Position numbers and translations under genes: made by a program
In this document: positions 32,897-42,312 of the stretch, piece after piece
How the letters are laid out: every line of letters begins with the position of its first letter
Numbering within the stretch: position 1 is the first letter of the stretch
DNA from: an uncultured Chitinophagaceae bacterium
GTDB lineage: Bacteria > Bacteroidota > Bacteroidia > Chitinophagales > Chitinophagaceae
Assembly: GCA_937958995.1 (NCBI GenBank)
Contig: CALGAP010000005.1
Span: forward strand, 124,001 to 188,000
Length of the DNA stretch: 64,000 nt
Direction: 5' to 3'
Notes under the pieces: model-generated
The model's database searches: none
Seen by the model: only the letters and a program-made list of their open reading frames with translations
Told to the model about the DNA's origin: nothing

Positions 32897-34186
32897 ATGA
32901 AGTCACCATATTTACTGTACTCCGACGGGAAGGGAAATATTTTTGAAGATACTACTCTGTATGCCACTGGCCGGGCGGGCTGGGATGCATTTCCTGTGCC
33001 CGGAGAAGAATGGATTCCCCTGCCTGATGGCGGCACTTTATACGAACTGCCGGGGCGGCGGGGAATTGGTATCGATGTGCGAACCGGCGAAATGCGTTTA
33101 TGCGAAAAAGGATGGGCGGTAGCGGCTTTTATACCACCTGCGCATACAGGCACTTTCCTGGCCGCCTATGAAACAGAGGCGGGAGCGCCTACCCTGCCCT
33201 TGTTTTGCTATACCGCTGCCGGCTGGCGCGATGAAACATTTTATGTCACTGCCCTTCGTATTGAACAGGATATACGACAGGAATGCCGTGGTTACGACCA
33301 GGCCAAAATTGAATATGGCGTTGAGCGCATGCTGAAAGCCTATCCGCACAACAGGCTGGTAAAACACCTCGCCAAGAATTGCTGTCTCACGTATCATTGT
33401 CCTGCTGCGCGCAACTATTTTTTGGGAAGGTGGGAATGCCCGGTGCCTTCTTCGCCTGCCTGTAATGCAAATTGCATCGGTTGTATTTCTTTTCAACCAG
33501 AAGACGAGACCATCGTCTCCACGCAGGACCGCCTTACATTCAAGCCGCTCCCCGAAGAGATCGTGGAATTTACGGTGCCTCATTTGCAGGAGGCGCCGTT
33601 TCCCATTATCAGTTTTGGCCAGGGTTGTGAAGGCGAGCCTTTGCTGATGTGGGAAACCATTCGCGAAGCAATCATTGAAATACGAAAACACACGCAGCGC
33701 GGCAGTATCAATATCAACACCAACGGTTCGCGGCCCGACGCGGTAAAAGCCTTGTGTGAAGCGGGATTGAACTCAATAAGGGTCAGCACCAACTCTGCAC
33801 GCAAACATATTTACGAAGCATATTACCGCCCCAACAACTACGAATTTGAAGATATTATCGAGAGCCTGAAGGTGGTGCGCCACTACGGCGGCTGGAGCAG
33901 TATCAACTATTTTGTATTTCCCGGCATGACCGACAGCGTGGAAGAATATGAAGCGCTGCGCACGCTGATCCGTGAGACGGGACTGAGCATGATACAATGG
34001 AGAAATTTCAACATCGATCCCGACTGGTATCTCGGAAAAATTGGTGTACACGATACGGGCGAGATCTTAGGCGTAAGACAATTGCAGGATCTGATAAAAG
34101 AAGAATTTCCCGATTTGAAATACGGGTATTTCAATCCGCCGATGGAAAGGATAAAGGGAAATTACGAAGTGGATTTTGCGCATTGA
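32897..34186 (+). CDS. Radical SAM protein of unknown function
   Basis: A 429-residue radical SAM enzyme, cytoplasmic. The [4Fe-4S] cluster motif is CNANCIGC (Cys189, Cys193, Cys196), and the SAM-contact segments SFGQGCEGEPLL (a GGE-like motif) and INTNGSRPDAVKAL follow. The first 180 residues form an extra domain with LYSDGKGNIFED at its start and further cysteines in NCCLTYHC and WECP just before the core; these could hold an additional cluster or metal, which is inference. No peptide substrate, partner or maturation gene is adjacent. Starting at MKSPYL avoids coding through the palindromic repeat. Confidence 0.8.
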   Translation: MKSPYLLYSDGKGNIFEDTTLYATGRAGWDAFPVPGEEWIPLPDGGTLYELPGRRGIGIDVRTGEMRLCEKGWAVAAFIPPAHTGTFLAAYETEAGAPTLPLFCYTAAGWRDETFYVTALRIEQDIRQECRGYDQAKIEYGVERMLKAYPHNRLVKHLAKNCCLTYHCPAARNYFLGRWECPVPSSPACNANCIGCISFQPEDETIVSTQDRLTFKPLPEEIVEFTVPHLQEAPFPIISFGQGCEGEPLLMWETIREAIIEIRKHTQRGSININTNGSRPDAVKALCEAGLNSIRVSTNSARKHIYEAYYRPNNYEFEDIIESLKVVRHYGGWSSINYFVFPGMTDSVEEYEALRTLIRETGLSMIQWRNFNIDPDWYLGKIGVHDTGEILGVRQLQDLIKEEFPDLKYGYFNPPMERIKGNYEVDFAH

Positions 34187-34230
34187 GATGCCCGGTGCTT
34201 TATTAAACTGTTCTTGCAACAAAGCAGGCA

Positions 34231-35109
34231 ATGAAAATCATCAACCTTCCGCACGATATATTTCCCGGTGAAGCCATTGGTTCAGACGACATAGTCATTC
34301 ATGAGTACACTGCCCGGTCGGGAACCATCAAGGGCAGAAGTACGTTAAGATGTAATGCGGTAAGCCTGGTGCTGCAAGGGGAAAAGACCATGGTGTTTGC
34401 AGAAAAAACATTCCGCATTGGTGAAGATTCTTTTCATATTCTGACTTCTGGAAATTGCCTTTCATCAGTGAATTTGTCGCAACAACCCGTTTTCAAAACT
34501 ATCCTGGTATTTTTTTCAAATAAAGTATTATCTGATTTTTATATCAAGTACAACGACCTGATCAGCGGGCAAAAGCGGCACCAGTCAATAAAAGAGGAGA
34601 ACTATATCAGCCTGAAAAAGGATGCATTTATTTACTCGTACATCGCGTCGCTGCAGGCCATGCTAAAACAACCGCAGCCGGTTTCTCGCGAGATGCAGAG
34701 ATTGAAATGGGAAGAATTGTTTCTATACCTTTTGGAAAATTATCCCGGAAAATTTTTGGCTTTTCAACCGCACCTTAAGCATCAAGCCGAATTTGAATTG
34801 CGAAAAGTGGTAGAAACCAATATTACCAACAATCTTAGCGTGGAAGAACTGGCATTTCTTTGCAATATGAGCGTCTCTACTTTCAAACGCCGTTTTCAAA
34901 AACTGTATGGGAGTGCCCCCGCGCGCTGGCTGGTTCAGAAAAGAATGGAAATCGCTGCTTCCCTTCTGCAAAATCCTGGTGAACGTCCCAGCGATGTATT
35001 TTACAAAGTGGGGTATGAAAACCATTCCTCCTTCTCTCAAAGTTTCAAACAGGTTTTCGGAAAAACTCCAAGCCAATACCAGGAAGATGTGCTAAAAGCA
35101 ATAGTCTGA
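34231..35109 (+). CDS. AraC-family transcriptional regulator
   Basis: A 292-residue DNA-binding regulator. The N-terminal part (about residues 1-180) is a ligand-sensing cupin-like domain of the ExsA/VirF type, with SLVLQGEKTMVFAEKTFRI. The C-terminal part has two helix-turn-helix units of the AraC family: LSVEELAFLCNMSVSTFKRRF and PSDVFYKVGYENHSSFSQSF in order, ending FGKTPSQYQ. It probably activates a neighbouring or its own promoter. The target cannot be read here; the next gene, a SnoaL-like protein, is on the same strand behind its own promoter match. Confidence 0.9.
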   Translation: MKIINLPHDIFPGEAIGSDDIVIHEYTARSGTIKGRSTLRCNAVSLVLQGEKTMVFAEKTFRIGEDSFHILTSGNCLSSVNLSQQPVFKTILVFFSNKVLSDFYIKYNDLISGQKRHQSIKEENYISLKKDAFIYSYIASLQAMLKQPQPVSREMQRLKWEELFLYLLENYPGKFLAFQPHLKHQAEFELRKVVETNITNNLSVEELAFLCNMSVSTFKRRFQKLYGSAPARWLVQKRMEIAASLLQNPGERPSDVFYKVGYENHSSFSQSFKQVFGKTPSQYQEDVLKAIV

Positions 35110-35165
35110 ACTTCCAGCTACAGAATTTGAACTAATATCCATAAAAGCATGCATTAGCTCCCGGC

Positions 35166-35173
35166 TAGTTTTG
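35166..35173 (+). promoter_or_regulatory. Candidate -7 box of the SnoaL-like gene
   Basis: TAGTTTTG, a full match to TAnnTTTG, 22 bases before the ATG. The expected TTG 19-21 bases upstream is not clear, so an activator such as the AraC protein encoded just upstream may be needed. Confidence 0.35.
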
Positions 35174-35195
35174 TACTTCTAAAAAACAGAATACC

Positions 35196-35615
35196 ATGAA
35201 ACAAGTAACGGAGCTAAACAAATCGGTTGTACTGCGATTCAACCGGGAAATTATTGAAAAGGGAAACCTGGCAATGTTGGATGAACTGGTTTCGGATGAA
35301 TTTTGCAACCACACCGCCCCGCCTGGTATATCGCGCGGGAAAGAAGGGCTGGCAGAGTTTCTGATCAATACGTTGCGCAAAGGGTTTCCCGACCTTTCGG
35401 TGGAGATCTACGAGCAGGTGGCGGAGAACGACCTGGTGACAACGCGCAAGAAAATCCGGGCCACCCATACCGGAGAATTTGCCGGGGTGGCGCCTACCGG
35501 AAAAAAAGTGGAAATCAATATTATTGACATGGTGCGGCTGAAAGATGGAAAATATGTAGATCACTGGGGCGCAAACAATCTTCCCCAGGTATTGTCGGAG
35601 CTGAAAGCAAAGTGA
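35196..35615 (+). CDS. SnoaL-like ester cyclase family protein
   Basis: A 139-residue protein of the SnoaL/NTF2-like cone fold. Typical segments are VLRFNREIIEKGNLAMLDELVSDE split by the usual Asn-hydrophobic pattern, FCNHTAPPG, and FAGVAPTGKKVEINIIDMVR followed by GKYVDHWG. The family has polyketide cyclases and many small proteins of unknown role that act on or bind small molecules. It lies between an AraC regulator and an MFS transporter on the same strand. Confidence 0.85.
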   Translation: MKQVTELNKSVVLRFNREIIEKGNLAMLDELVSDEFCNHTAPPGISRGKEGLAEFLINTLRKGFPDLSVEIYEQVAENDLVTTRKKIRATHTGEFAGVAPTGKKVEINIIDMVRLKDGKYVDHWGANNLPQVLSELKAK

Positions 35616-35627
35616 TGACTTATTTCT

Positions 35628-36842
35628 TTGCTATATTGCCCTAAAACTGCTTTGTTGAGGCGGCCGCCTTACATACTTCCTTTGATTGTAATATCGCAGT
35701 TTGCCGGCACTTCGCTATGGTTTGCCGGCAATGCTATTTTACCTGAAATACAAAAAGAATTGCATCTCCAGGAAAATGCCCTGAGTAATATTACCTCGGT
35801 TGTGCAGTTGGGTTTTCTTTCAGGAACGCTGGTGTTTGCGATTCTTTCTGTTGCTGATCGTTTTCAACCTTCGCGCGTTTTCTTTGTGAGTTCGATGCTC
35901 GCAGCATTGGCCAATCTGTTCATTGCCTGGTTTGCGAAAGATGCTTTCCTGTTGCTCTCACTTCGGTTTATCACCGGCTTTTTTCTGGCGGGCATTTACC
36001 CGGTAGGTATGAAAATTGCCGCCGACTGGTACGAGAAAGGTTTGGGTGAAGCTTTGGGCTACCTGGTTGGCGCTTTGGTGTTGGGCACTGCCTTTCCGCA
36101 TTTGCTGAAAGGTGGTTCCTATGAACTGCCATGGAAGCAGGTGTTATACGTTACATCGGGTGTAGCGTATGTGGGCGGGTTATTGATATTATTGTTCGTC
36201 CCCGTCGGCCCCTTTCGCAAGCGTGCCGCTGCATTTCACCCCCGGGCTGTCTTTGATATTTTCAGCTCCAAAGAATTTCGCGCAGCGGCGGGCGGATATT
36301 TTGGGCATATGTGGGAATTATACACGCTATGGGCCTTTGTGCCGGCACTGTTGATGATGCACCAGCAATTGTCGGGCGCGCACTACGATATTTCACTCTG
36401 GTCATTCAGCATCATCGCGATGGGAAGCTTAAGCTGCGTGGCAGGTGGAATGCTTTCCCAAAAGATAGGAAGCGCAAAGGTGGCCTGTTATTCACTCCTG
36501 GTTTCAGGTATTTGCTGCCTGGTGTACCCATTGCTGATGCAGGCGGGCGCCGCGTTGTTCTTGTTTTTTATGGTGATATGGGGTATTGCGGTCATTGCCG
36601 ACTCGCCGCAATATTCGGCACTGGTGGCGCAGACAGCGCCGCATCAAAACAGGGGCACGGCATTAACCTTTGTTACTTGTATTGGGTTTGCTATTACAAT
36701 TGCGAGCATACAACTGCTGGGAATTCTTTTCCGGCAATATAATTCTCACCTGGTATTTCTACTGCTGGCTCCGGGCCCCATTTTCGGTTTGCGCGTGTTG
36801 TACCGGTTAATAAAGCCGGGACAAAAGAAAATTGAGACCTAA
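35628..36842 (+). CDS. MFS transporter
   Basis: A roughly 395-404-residue, 12-TM major facilitator with SLWFAGNAILPEI in helix 1, LGFLSGTLVFAILSVADRF at the loop 2-3 region and GFFLAGIYPVGMKIAADWY, which resembles drug and anion MFS families. It would export or import a small molecule across the inner membrane. The start is unclear: there is no ATG in the first part of the frame; TTG at 35628 or one of the TTG codons near 35652 could serve. It follows the SnoaL-like gene by 12 bases and may be cotranscribed with it. Confidence 0.85.
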   Translation: MLYCPKTALLRRPPYILPLIVISQFAGTSLWFAGNAILPEIQKELHLQENALSNITSVVQLGFLSGTLVFAILSVADRFQPSRVFFVSSMLAALANLFIAWFAKDAFLLLSLRFITGFFLAGIYPVGMKIAADWYEKGLGEALGYLVGALVLGTAFPHLLKGGSYELPWKQVLYVTSGVAYVGGLLILLFVPVGPFRKRAAAFHPRAVFDIFSSKEFRAAAGGYFGHMWELYTLWAFVPALLMMHQQLSGAHYDISLWSFSIIAMGSLSCVAGGMLSQKIGSAKVACYSLLVSGICCLVYPLLMQAGAALFLFFMVIWGIAVIADSPQYSALVAQTAPHQNRGTALTFVTCIGFAITIASIQLLGILFRQYNSHLVFLLLAPGPIFGLRVLYRLIKPGQKKIET

Positions 36843-36869
36843 GTCCTTTATTTTTGCGCAACTTTTTAC

Positions 36870-37772
36870 ATGAATCCTGTTCCAACCAAACAACTATACA
36901 TAGGCATAGGGCTGGCGGTGCTGGCAACCATCATCTGGTCAGGCAATTTTATCATTGCGCGTGGTATTGCCACCAGGATTCCACCTGTTTCGTTGGCCTT
37001 CTATCGTTGGGCGACGGCTTCCCTCATCATGTTGCCATTGGCCTGGAAAAAATTCGGACAAGAAAAACAGGTGGTGTTGCAAAACAAGCAGCATATTTTC
37101 TGGACTTCTCTTACCGGCGTCACTTTATTTAATACGCTGGTATATTTCGCAGGACATTATTCCCCGGCCATCAACCTGGCGCTGATAGGCACTACCTCCT
37201 CTCCAGTGTTTGCGATTGCATTGGCGGCCATTTTTCTGAATGAAAAAATTACGCCGTTGCGCATAACAGGCTTATTGATTTGCATAGCGGGCATCGTGTA
37301 CCTGATTGCGCAGGGAAGCTGGGAAAAGTTAAAAGCATTTCACTTTTCCGTTGGCGATGTGCTTATTCTTTTAGGTGCGTTCAGTTTTGCGGTTTATAAT
37401 ATTCTGGTGCGCAAAAAGGCAAAGGGAATATCGCCGATGAATTTCCTCTTTGTGGTTTTTACCGCGGGAACGATTCTACTGATCCCGTTTTTTTTGTGGG
37501 AAGTCTTTACTACGCCTGCTGTCACCTGGAGTGGTGACCTGCTGTTGATCATTCTTTATTTAGGCGCGGGCACATCGGTGATAGCCTTTTTATGCTGGAA
37601 TGTTGCGATCAGTCGACTAGGTGCCGCGCGGACAGCATTGTTTGGCAACCTCATTCCATTATTTGCAGCATTGGAGGCGGTGTGGTTGCTGGGAGAAAAA
37701 ATTACGGCAGTACATATTATAGGCGGCATAACGATAATAGCGGGCCTGGTAATTGCCAATCTGAAGAAATGA
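36870..37772 (+). CDS. EamA-family (DMT) transporter
   Basis: A 300-residue drug/metabolite transporter with ten TM helices in two EamA repeats; repeat 1 begins ATIIWSGNFIIARGIA and repeat 2 begins VGDVLILLGAFSFAVYNILVR. Family members export amino acids, nucleosides or other metabolites. TATTTTTG at 36849-36856 could be its -7 box. It is 27 bases downstream of the MFS gene. The 126 bases after it contain a run of CGCAAAGG-like words common in intergenic DNA of this phylum. Confidence 0.88.
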   Translation: MNPVPTKQLYIGIGLAVLATIIWSGNFIIARGIATRIPPVSLAFYRWATASLIMLPLAWKKFGQEKQVVLQNKQHIFWTSLTGVTLFNTLVYFAGHYSPAINLALIGTTSSPVFAIALAAIFLNEKITPLRITGLLICIAGIVYLIAQGSWEKLKAFHFSVGDVLILLGAFSFAVYNILVRKKAKGISPMNFLFVVFTAGTILLIPFFLWEVFTTPAVTWSGDLLLIILYLGAGTSVIAFLCWNVAISRLGAARTALFGNLIPLFAALEAVWLLGEKITAVHIIGGITIIAGLVIANLKK

Positions 37773-37898
37773 GTTTCGCGTAAAGGCGCTAAAGCGCAAA
37801 GATGTATTCCAGGTTTTGATCGATTGTTGCCTGTGTCCATTGCCGGAGGGCGAAATTCCCAAATTCTTTTATTTTCGTTCACCAAAAAATATCCAGCC

Positions 37899-38423
37899 AT
37901 GAAATTCAACATCGAACAAGCCATTCAAATCCTCGAAAGAACGCCGGCCGTGGTTTCCACTCTTCTCAAAGGCCTCGACGACGATTGGGTTATGCAAAAC
38001 GAAGGCGGCGAAACCTGGAGCGCTTACGATATCATCGGCCACTATATTCATGGGGAAAAGACCGATTGGATCGGGCGCATGAAAATCATCCTGGGCGATG
38101 GCGACAAACATTTCAAACCATTCAACCGCTTTGCGCAGTTTGAAGAAAGTAAGGGTAAAACGCTTGACCAACTGCTTGGCGAGTTTGAAGTGTTGCGCAA
38201 AGAAAACCTGGCCGTGCTGAAAGGTATTTCATTTACCGACGAAATGTTTGACCGCACCGGCATCCATCCCAAATTTGGCGAGGTGACCTTACGGCAATTG
38301 CTGAGCACCTGGGTGGTGCACGATCTGACGCATATTCATCAACTCAGCCGCGTGCTGGCAAAACAATATGAGCAGGAAGTGGGCCCCTGGTACGAATTCC
38401 TCGGCGTGCTGAACAAATACTGA
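37899..38423 (+). CDS. DinB-family protein
   Basis: A 174-residue four-helix DinB/YfiT-like protein. The metal-binding histidines characteristic of the fold are in DIIGHYIHGEKTDW and in VVHDLTHIHQLSRVL near the C-terminus. Relatives include bacillithiol S-transferases and mycothiol-dependent enzymes; the reaction here is unknown. It ends one base before the TSUP transporter gene, so the two are probably cotranscribed. Confidence 0.87.
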   Translation: MKFNIEQAIQILERTPAVVSTLLKGLDDDWVMQNEGGETWSAYDIIGHYIHGEKTDWIGRMKIILGDGDKHFKPFNRFAQFEESKGKTLDQLLGEFEVLRKENLAVLKGISFTDEMFDRTGIHPKFGEVTLRQLLSTWVVHDLTHIHQLSRVLAKQYEQEVGPWYEFLGVLNKY

Positions 38424-38424
38424 A

Positions 38425-39186
38425 ATGACCACTGAATTTATTCTTCTCTGCGTGGCTGCTTTCCTCGCCGGTTTTACCGATGCCATATCGGGCGGCGGCG
38501 GACTGATACAGTTGCCCGCGGCGCTCGTGTTATTGCCTCAATACCCTGCCGTAACCGTCATTGGTACGCTTAAACTGCCTGCCATGAGCGGCACGCTGGT
38601 GGCCGCTGTGCAGTATGCCCGCAAAATAAAATTCAATATGGCTTTGATAGCAGTATTGATCATCACCTCGTTTTGCACGGCTATGGCGGGATCAAAATTG
38701 CTCACGATGGTGAGTAATGATTTTATCAAACCATTTCTGCTGGTGGTTCTGATTGGCGTGGCGATCTATACCTATTCCAATAAAAAATTCGGCACGCATA
38801 CCGACACGAATCATAGCCCCGCACAACAATGGTGGCGGGCAGTGATGATCAGCCTGCTCCTGGGCTTCTATGACGGATTCATCGGTCCCGGTGCGGGCAG
38901 TTTTATGATGCTCGGTTTTATATCACTGCTTGGTTTTGACTTTTTGAAAGCCAGCGCGCATACCAAGATGGTGAACCTCGCTTCTAACCTGGGATCGTTT
39001 GTGTTTTTTATCCTTAGCGGAAAAATTATTTATGCCATTGCGTTGCCGATGGCCGGCTGCAATGCGTTGGGAGGATGGTTAGGCGCCAGGCTGGCGATAT
39101 TAAAAGGCAATGCATTTATTCGTTTGTTCTTTCTCGCCGTTATCATTATCGTTATTATGCGCTTCGCCTATGACGTGTTTAAATAA
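38425..39186 (+). CDS. TSUP-family (TauE/SafE) transporter
   Basis: A 253-residue membrane protein with about eight TM helices. It has the family's N-terminal FLAGFTDAISGGGGLIQLPA and the repeat-2 counterpart GFYDGFIGPGAGSFMML. Members export sulfite, sulfoacetate or other organosulfur anions. The substrate is not determined by its neighbours. Confidence 0.9.
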   Translation: MTTEFILLCVAAFLAGFTDAISGGGGLIQLPAALVLLPQYPAVTVIGTLKLPAMSGTLVAAVQYARKIKFNMALIAVLIITSFCTAMAGSKLLTMVSNDFIKPFLLVVLIGVAIYTYSNKKFGTHTDTNHSPAQQWWRAVMISLLLGFYDGFIGPGAGSFMMLGFISLLGFDFLKASAHTKMVNLASNLGSFVFFILSGKIIYAIALPMAGCNALGGWLGARLAILKGNAFIRLFFLAVIIIVIMRFAYDVFK

Positions 39187-39247
39187 CGTTAAATTAATTT
39201 TCCAATGTGTTTAAAAAACAACAATGCCCGGGGACTTAGCATTATTG

Positions 39248-39279
39248 TTGCATCATATGGTAAACATTCGATAACTTTA
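39248..39279 (+). promoter_or_regulatory. Candidate promoter of the TonB-like gene
   Basis: TTG at 39248-39250, 21 bases, then TAACTTTA at 39272-39279, one base short of TAnnTTTG. The ATG lies 22 bases further on. Confidence 0.4.
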
Positions 39280-39301
39280 ACTGATCAAACGTTCAAAAGC
39301 A

Positions 39302-40201
39302 ATGACCACTCAACAACAACAGGAGTTCGAATCCAAAAAAAACATGCAGGCCGGTCTGTACACTGCGCTCGTATGTGGTGCGATTTTGGCTCTCAGCCTG
39401 GTCATGTCGTGGACAATGCCCCCGATACCTGTCCCACCCATCGATGAAGGAATTGAAGTAAATCTTGGCAATAGTGATTTCGGTTCGGGCGATGATCAGC
39501 CTTTTATACCCAATCCCCCGGCAGCCAGCCAGCAACAGGCATATAGTCCTCCGACACCGGTGGCTGCGAAAGACGATGATATTAAAGACATCGCCACCGA
39601 CGATAAGGACGAAGAAGCCCCGGAAATCAATAAGCCAAAGGTGGTGAAGAAAGAAGCTACCAAGGTGCCGGAAAAGGAAGTGGCCACCACAAAGCCTACC
39701 ACCAGGCCCCAGACAGATGCGCCGGTGGAGAAACCTGCGCCGAAGCCTAAGGTGGTGATGAAAAGTGATGGTTCCACTTCAGGCAAGACCGGTGGTAATG
39801 ATGCCGACAGCTACAAGAAAGGCAGCGGCGAAGGCAGTGGTAATGGTAAAGGCGACCAGGGTGCTCCCGGCGGTAATCCTGATTCAAAGAATTATACCGG
39901 CGGTGGCACCGGCAATAGCGGTGTGCGTATTGCGAGCGGATTGAGTGGCCGCTCGATTACCAGAGTTTATCAATACCAGGACGACTTTAATGAAAACAAT
40001 ACTGTAGCCGTTGATGTGCGCATCGACAAAGCGGGTAACGTAATTAGCGCAACCTATCAGTTGAGAGGCTCTACCACTTCAGAAAACTACTTTAAGCAGA
40101 AAGCTATAGAGATAGTTAAGAAATCTAAGTTTAATGCCATTGAAAACGGTCCGGAAGAACAAACCGGCACTGTTTTGGTTAACTTCAGAGTGAAGGGATA
40201 A
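39302..40201 (+). CDS. TonB-like energy transducer / cell-envelope protein
   Basis: A 299-residue protein with a short cytoplasmic N-terminus, one TM helix (about residues 17-37), and a long Pro/Lys/Glu-rich periplasmic spacer (about 45-150) followed by a Gly/Ser-rich stretch. The C-terminal domain (about 215-299) has NTVAVDVRIDKAGNVISATYQ and GTVLVNFRVKG, the beta pattern of TonB C-terminal domains. Such proteins transmit proton-motive force through ExbBD to outer-membrane receptors. exbB and exbD are not adjacent in this window. It ends at a clear terminator. Confidence 0.85.
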   Translation: MTTQQQQEFESKKNMQAGLYTALVCGAILALSLVMSWTMPPIPVPPIDEGIEVNLGNSDFGSGDDQPFIPNPPAASQQQAYSPPTPVAAKDDDIKDIATDDKDEEAPEINKPKVVKKEATKVPEKEVATTKPTTRPQTDAPVEKPAPKPKVVMKSDGSTSGKTGGNDADSYKKGSGEGSGNGKGDQGAPGGNPDSKNYTGGGTGNSGVRIASGLSGRSITRVYQYQDDFNENNTVAVDVRIDKAGNVISATYQLRGSTTSENYFKQKAIEIVKKSKFNAIENGPEEQTGTVLVNFRVKG

Positions 40202-40246
40202 TAACCAGTACTAATCCTTCGATATATACATCTCGATTTGGATATT

Positions 40247-40278
40247 AAGCCACGGTTTGAACAACCGCGGCTTTTTTT
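40247..40278 (+). terminator. Rho-independent terminator
   Basis: An 11-position stem (40247-40257 with 40263-40273, one A-C mismatch) with a 5-base loop, followed by seven T. It ends the TonB-like gene. Confidence 0.9.
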
Positions 40279-40340
40279 ATCACAGATTTGCGTGCCATCC
40301 CATAAATCCATACTTTATCCGTGATTCCGAATCCCTGCTC

Positions 40341-40348
40341 TATATTTG
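40341..40348 (+). promoter_or_regulatory. Candidate -7 box of folC
   Basis: TATATTTG, a full match to TAnnTTTG, 17 bases before the GTG chosen as start. It supports the GTG start and argues against the longer frame that begins upstream of the terminator. Confidence 0.4.
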
Positions 40349-40364
40349 GAGCAATTTTTTTCCT

Positions 40365-41654
40365 GTGACTTACGATCAAGCGGTCAATTACCTGTTTACG
40401 AAGCTTCCTATGTTTAGTCACATAGGAGCCGCTGCTTATAAGAAAGACCTGGACAATATCAACAGGCTTTGCGAATTCCTGGGTCATCCTCAAAAGAATT
40501 TTAGGTCCATTCATGTGGGGGGCACCAACGGCAAGGGTTCTACCAGTCACATGCTGGCGGCGATTTTGCAGACTGCGGGCTATAAGACCGGTCTTTACAC
40601 CTCCCCCCATCTCCGCGATTTTCGCGAGCGGTTTCGCGTTGATGGCGCCATGGTGCCCAAAGAGTTTGTGACTGAGTTTACGGAACGCATTCAGCCTGTG
40701 ATTAACGAGATCAATCCTTCTTTTTTCGAAATCACCGTGGCGCTTGCCTTTGATTTTTTTGCAAAGGAAAAGGTGGATGTGGCGGTGATTGAAGTGGGTT
40801 TGGGTGGACGGCTCGATAGCACCAACATTATTATTCCCGAAGTTTCGGTGATTACGAATATCGGGTGGGATCATATGAATATATTGGGCGACTCGCTGGA
40901 GAAAATCGCCAAGGAAAAGGCGGGTATTATAAAAGACAATGTACCTGTGATTGTGGGGGAAGTGTTGCCGGAAACAAAACCTGTTTTCGAAGAAGTGGCG
41001 AAAGCTAAAAACGCTCCGCTGTTTATTGCCAATGATGAGTTTTATGTTGCCGAGTGGCGGTTTAAGAGTCATGAGCTGGAAGCGATGGTATCGGCGCATG
41101 GTTCGGATGTTCGGGAAACGTACACGCTTGATTTGCCGGGTTATTACCAGGCAAAGAACCTGGTTACCGTTCTCTCCACGATAAAACAGTTGCAACATCG
41201 CGGATGGCATATTGAGCAGGCACAAATTGGCAAGGCGCTTAAGCACGTAAAAAAACTGACTGGTCTGCATGGAAGATGGGAAGTGATACGCGAGCATCCA
41301 TTGGTGGTGCTGGATGTGGGGCATAATGAAGATGGCATACGACAGGTGCTGGCGCAGATTGAGCTGACTGATCACCAGCATTTGCATATTGTAACGGGAT
41401 TTGTAAAAGATAAGGATATCAGCAAGGTGCTGGCGCTTTTGCCCAAAGAAGCGCATTACTATTTTACCCGCGCGCAGATTCCAAGGGCCTTACCTGAAGA
41501 TGAACTAAGGCTAAGAGCCAGTGCTTTGGGGCTGGAAGGCGTAGCTTACCCGGATGTGAATGCAGCACTCAAGGCGGCTTTATCAAAGGCGGGCAAGCAC
41601 GACCTGGTGCTGGTTTGCGGTAGTGTGTTTGTAGTTGGCGAAGTAGAAATTTAG
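40365..41654 (+). CDS. folC: Folylpolyglutamate synthase / dihydrofolate synthase
   Basis: A 429-residue Mur-ligase-family enzyme that adds glutamate to folates, and in the bifunctional form also to dihydropteroate. The N-terminus TYDQAVNYLFTKLPMFSHIG is the normal start of bacterial FolC, reached from the GTG at 40365 behind a terminator and a promoter match. It has the P-loop VGGTNGKGSTSHML, the omega-loop TSPHLRDFRERFRV, VGLGGRLDSTN and DVGHNEDGI. Cytoplasmic. Confidence 0.95.
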   Translation: MTYDQAVNYLFTKLPMFSHIGAAAYKKDLDNINRLCEFLGHPQKNFRSIHVGGTNGKGSTSHMLAAILQTAGYKTGLYTSPHLRDFRERFRVDGAMVPKEFVTEFTERIQPVINEINPSFFEITVALAFDFFAKEKVDVAVIEVGLGGRLDSTNIIIPEVSVITNIGWDHMNILGDSLEKIAKEKAGIIKDNVPVIVGEVLPETKPVFEEVAKAKNAPLFIANDEFYVAEWRFKSHELEAMVSAHGSDVRETYTLDLPGYYQAKNLVTVLSTIKQLQHRGWHIEQAQIGKALKHVKKLTGLHGRWEVIREHPLVVLDVGHNEDGIRQVLAQIELTDHQHLHIVTGFVKDKDISKVLALLPKEAHYYFTRAQIPRALPEDELRLRASALGLEGVAYPDVNAALKAALSKAGKHDLVLVCGSVFVVGEVEI

Positions 41655-41707
41655 ACTTGAAATGGTATTCCTAGCGATCGACTCTGATATAGCAGAAAAC
41701 AGAAATT

Positions 41708-42250
41708 TCAGAGCCGCTGCAGCGCATAATAAATCGCCGTTACGTGCATACTTTGAATGATCTTATTCTCCTGCAATAACGCCTTTAACTCATCAAGCGA
41801 GACCAAATGGATTTCTATATCCTCATTGTCATCCAATTTCTGTTCGGACACTTTCTTTCCCCCCGTGGCCAGGAACATATGCATCCAGTTATTGTTCGTA
41901 GATGGATTAGCGCAGGTTTTCCCTAAATATTCAAATTTGGAAAATTGATACCCTGTCTCTTCAAGCAATTCACGCGCAATCGCATCTTCCAGTGATTTAT
42001 CAGTATCATCCACACATCCGCCTGGTATTTCAAAAGCGGTTTCACCAATAGCGTGACGGTATTGTCTTTCCAAAATTACCTTTCCATCTTCCGTCAGCGC
42101 CAGCGCCGTTACCCATGTTGGAAATTCATATACATAGTACGGCTCCACGATCTGCCCGTCGGGACGCTGACAGGTATCGTTGCGAACGGTAAACCACAAA
42201 TCTTTAAAAAGATATTCCGATTTCAGTACTTTCCATTTCAGATCGCGCAT
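41708..42250 (-). CDS. Nudix hydrolase
   Basis: A 180-residue Nudix enzyme. The catalytic helix is RELLEETG at residues 93-100, preceded by AFEIPGGCVDD; VILERQYRHAIGE upstream is typical of ADP-ribose or nucleoside diphosphate sugar pyrophosphatases. The spacing between the GG and the catalytic helix is one residue longer than the standard box, and Lys stands where the first box glutamate is expected. The ATG at 42250 avoids overlap with the upstream gene. Confidence 0.87.
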   Translation of the reverse strand: MRDLKWKVLKSEYLFKDLWFTVRNDTCQRPDGQIVEPYYVYEFPTWVTALALTEDGKVILERQYRHAIGETAFEIPGGCVDDTDKSLEDAIARELLEETGYQFSKFEYLGKTCANPSTNNNWMHMFLATGGKKVSEQKLDDNEDIEIHLVSLDELKALLQENKIIQSMHVTAIYYALQRL

Positions 42251-42312
42251 GAATTGTTGGAATATTAAACGTTGTGATGAAATAAGTTTTTTGAGAAATA
42301 AGGCAGCCAATG

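Noticed and set aside
40245..41456. A 403-codon minus-strand open frame opposite folC
   Set aside because: Antisense shadow; folC motifs are intact in the other strand and the frame runs into the TonB terminator.
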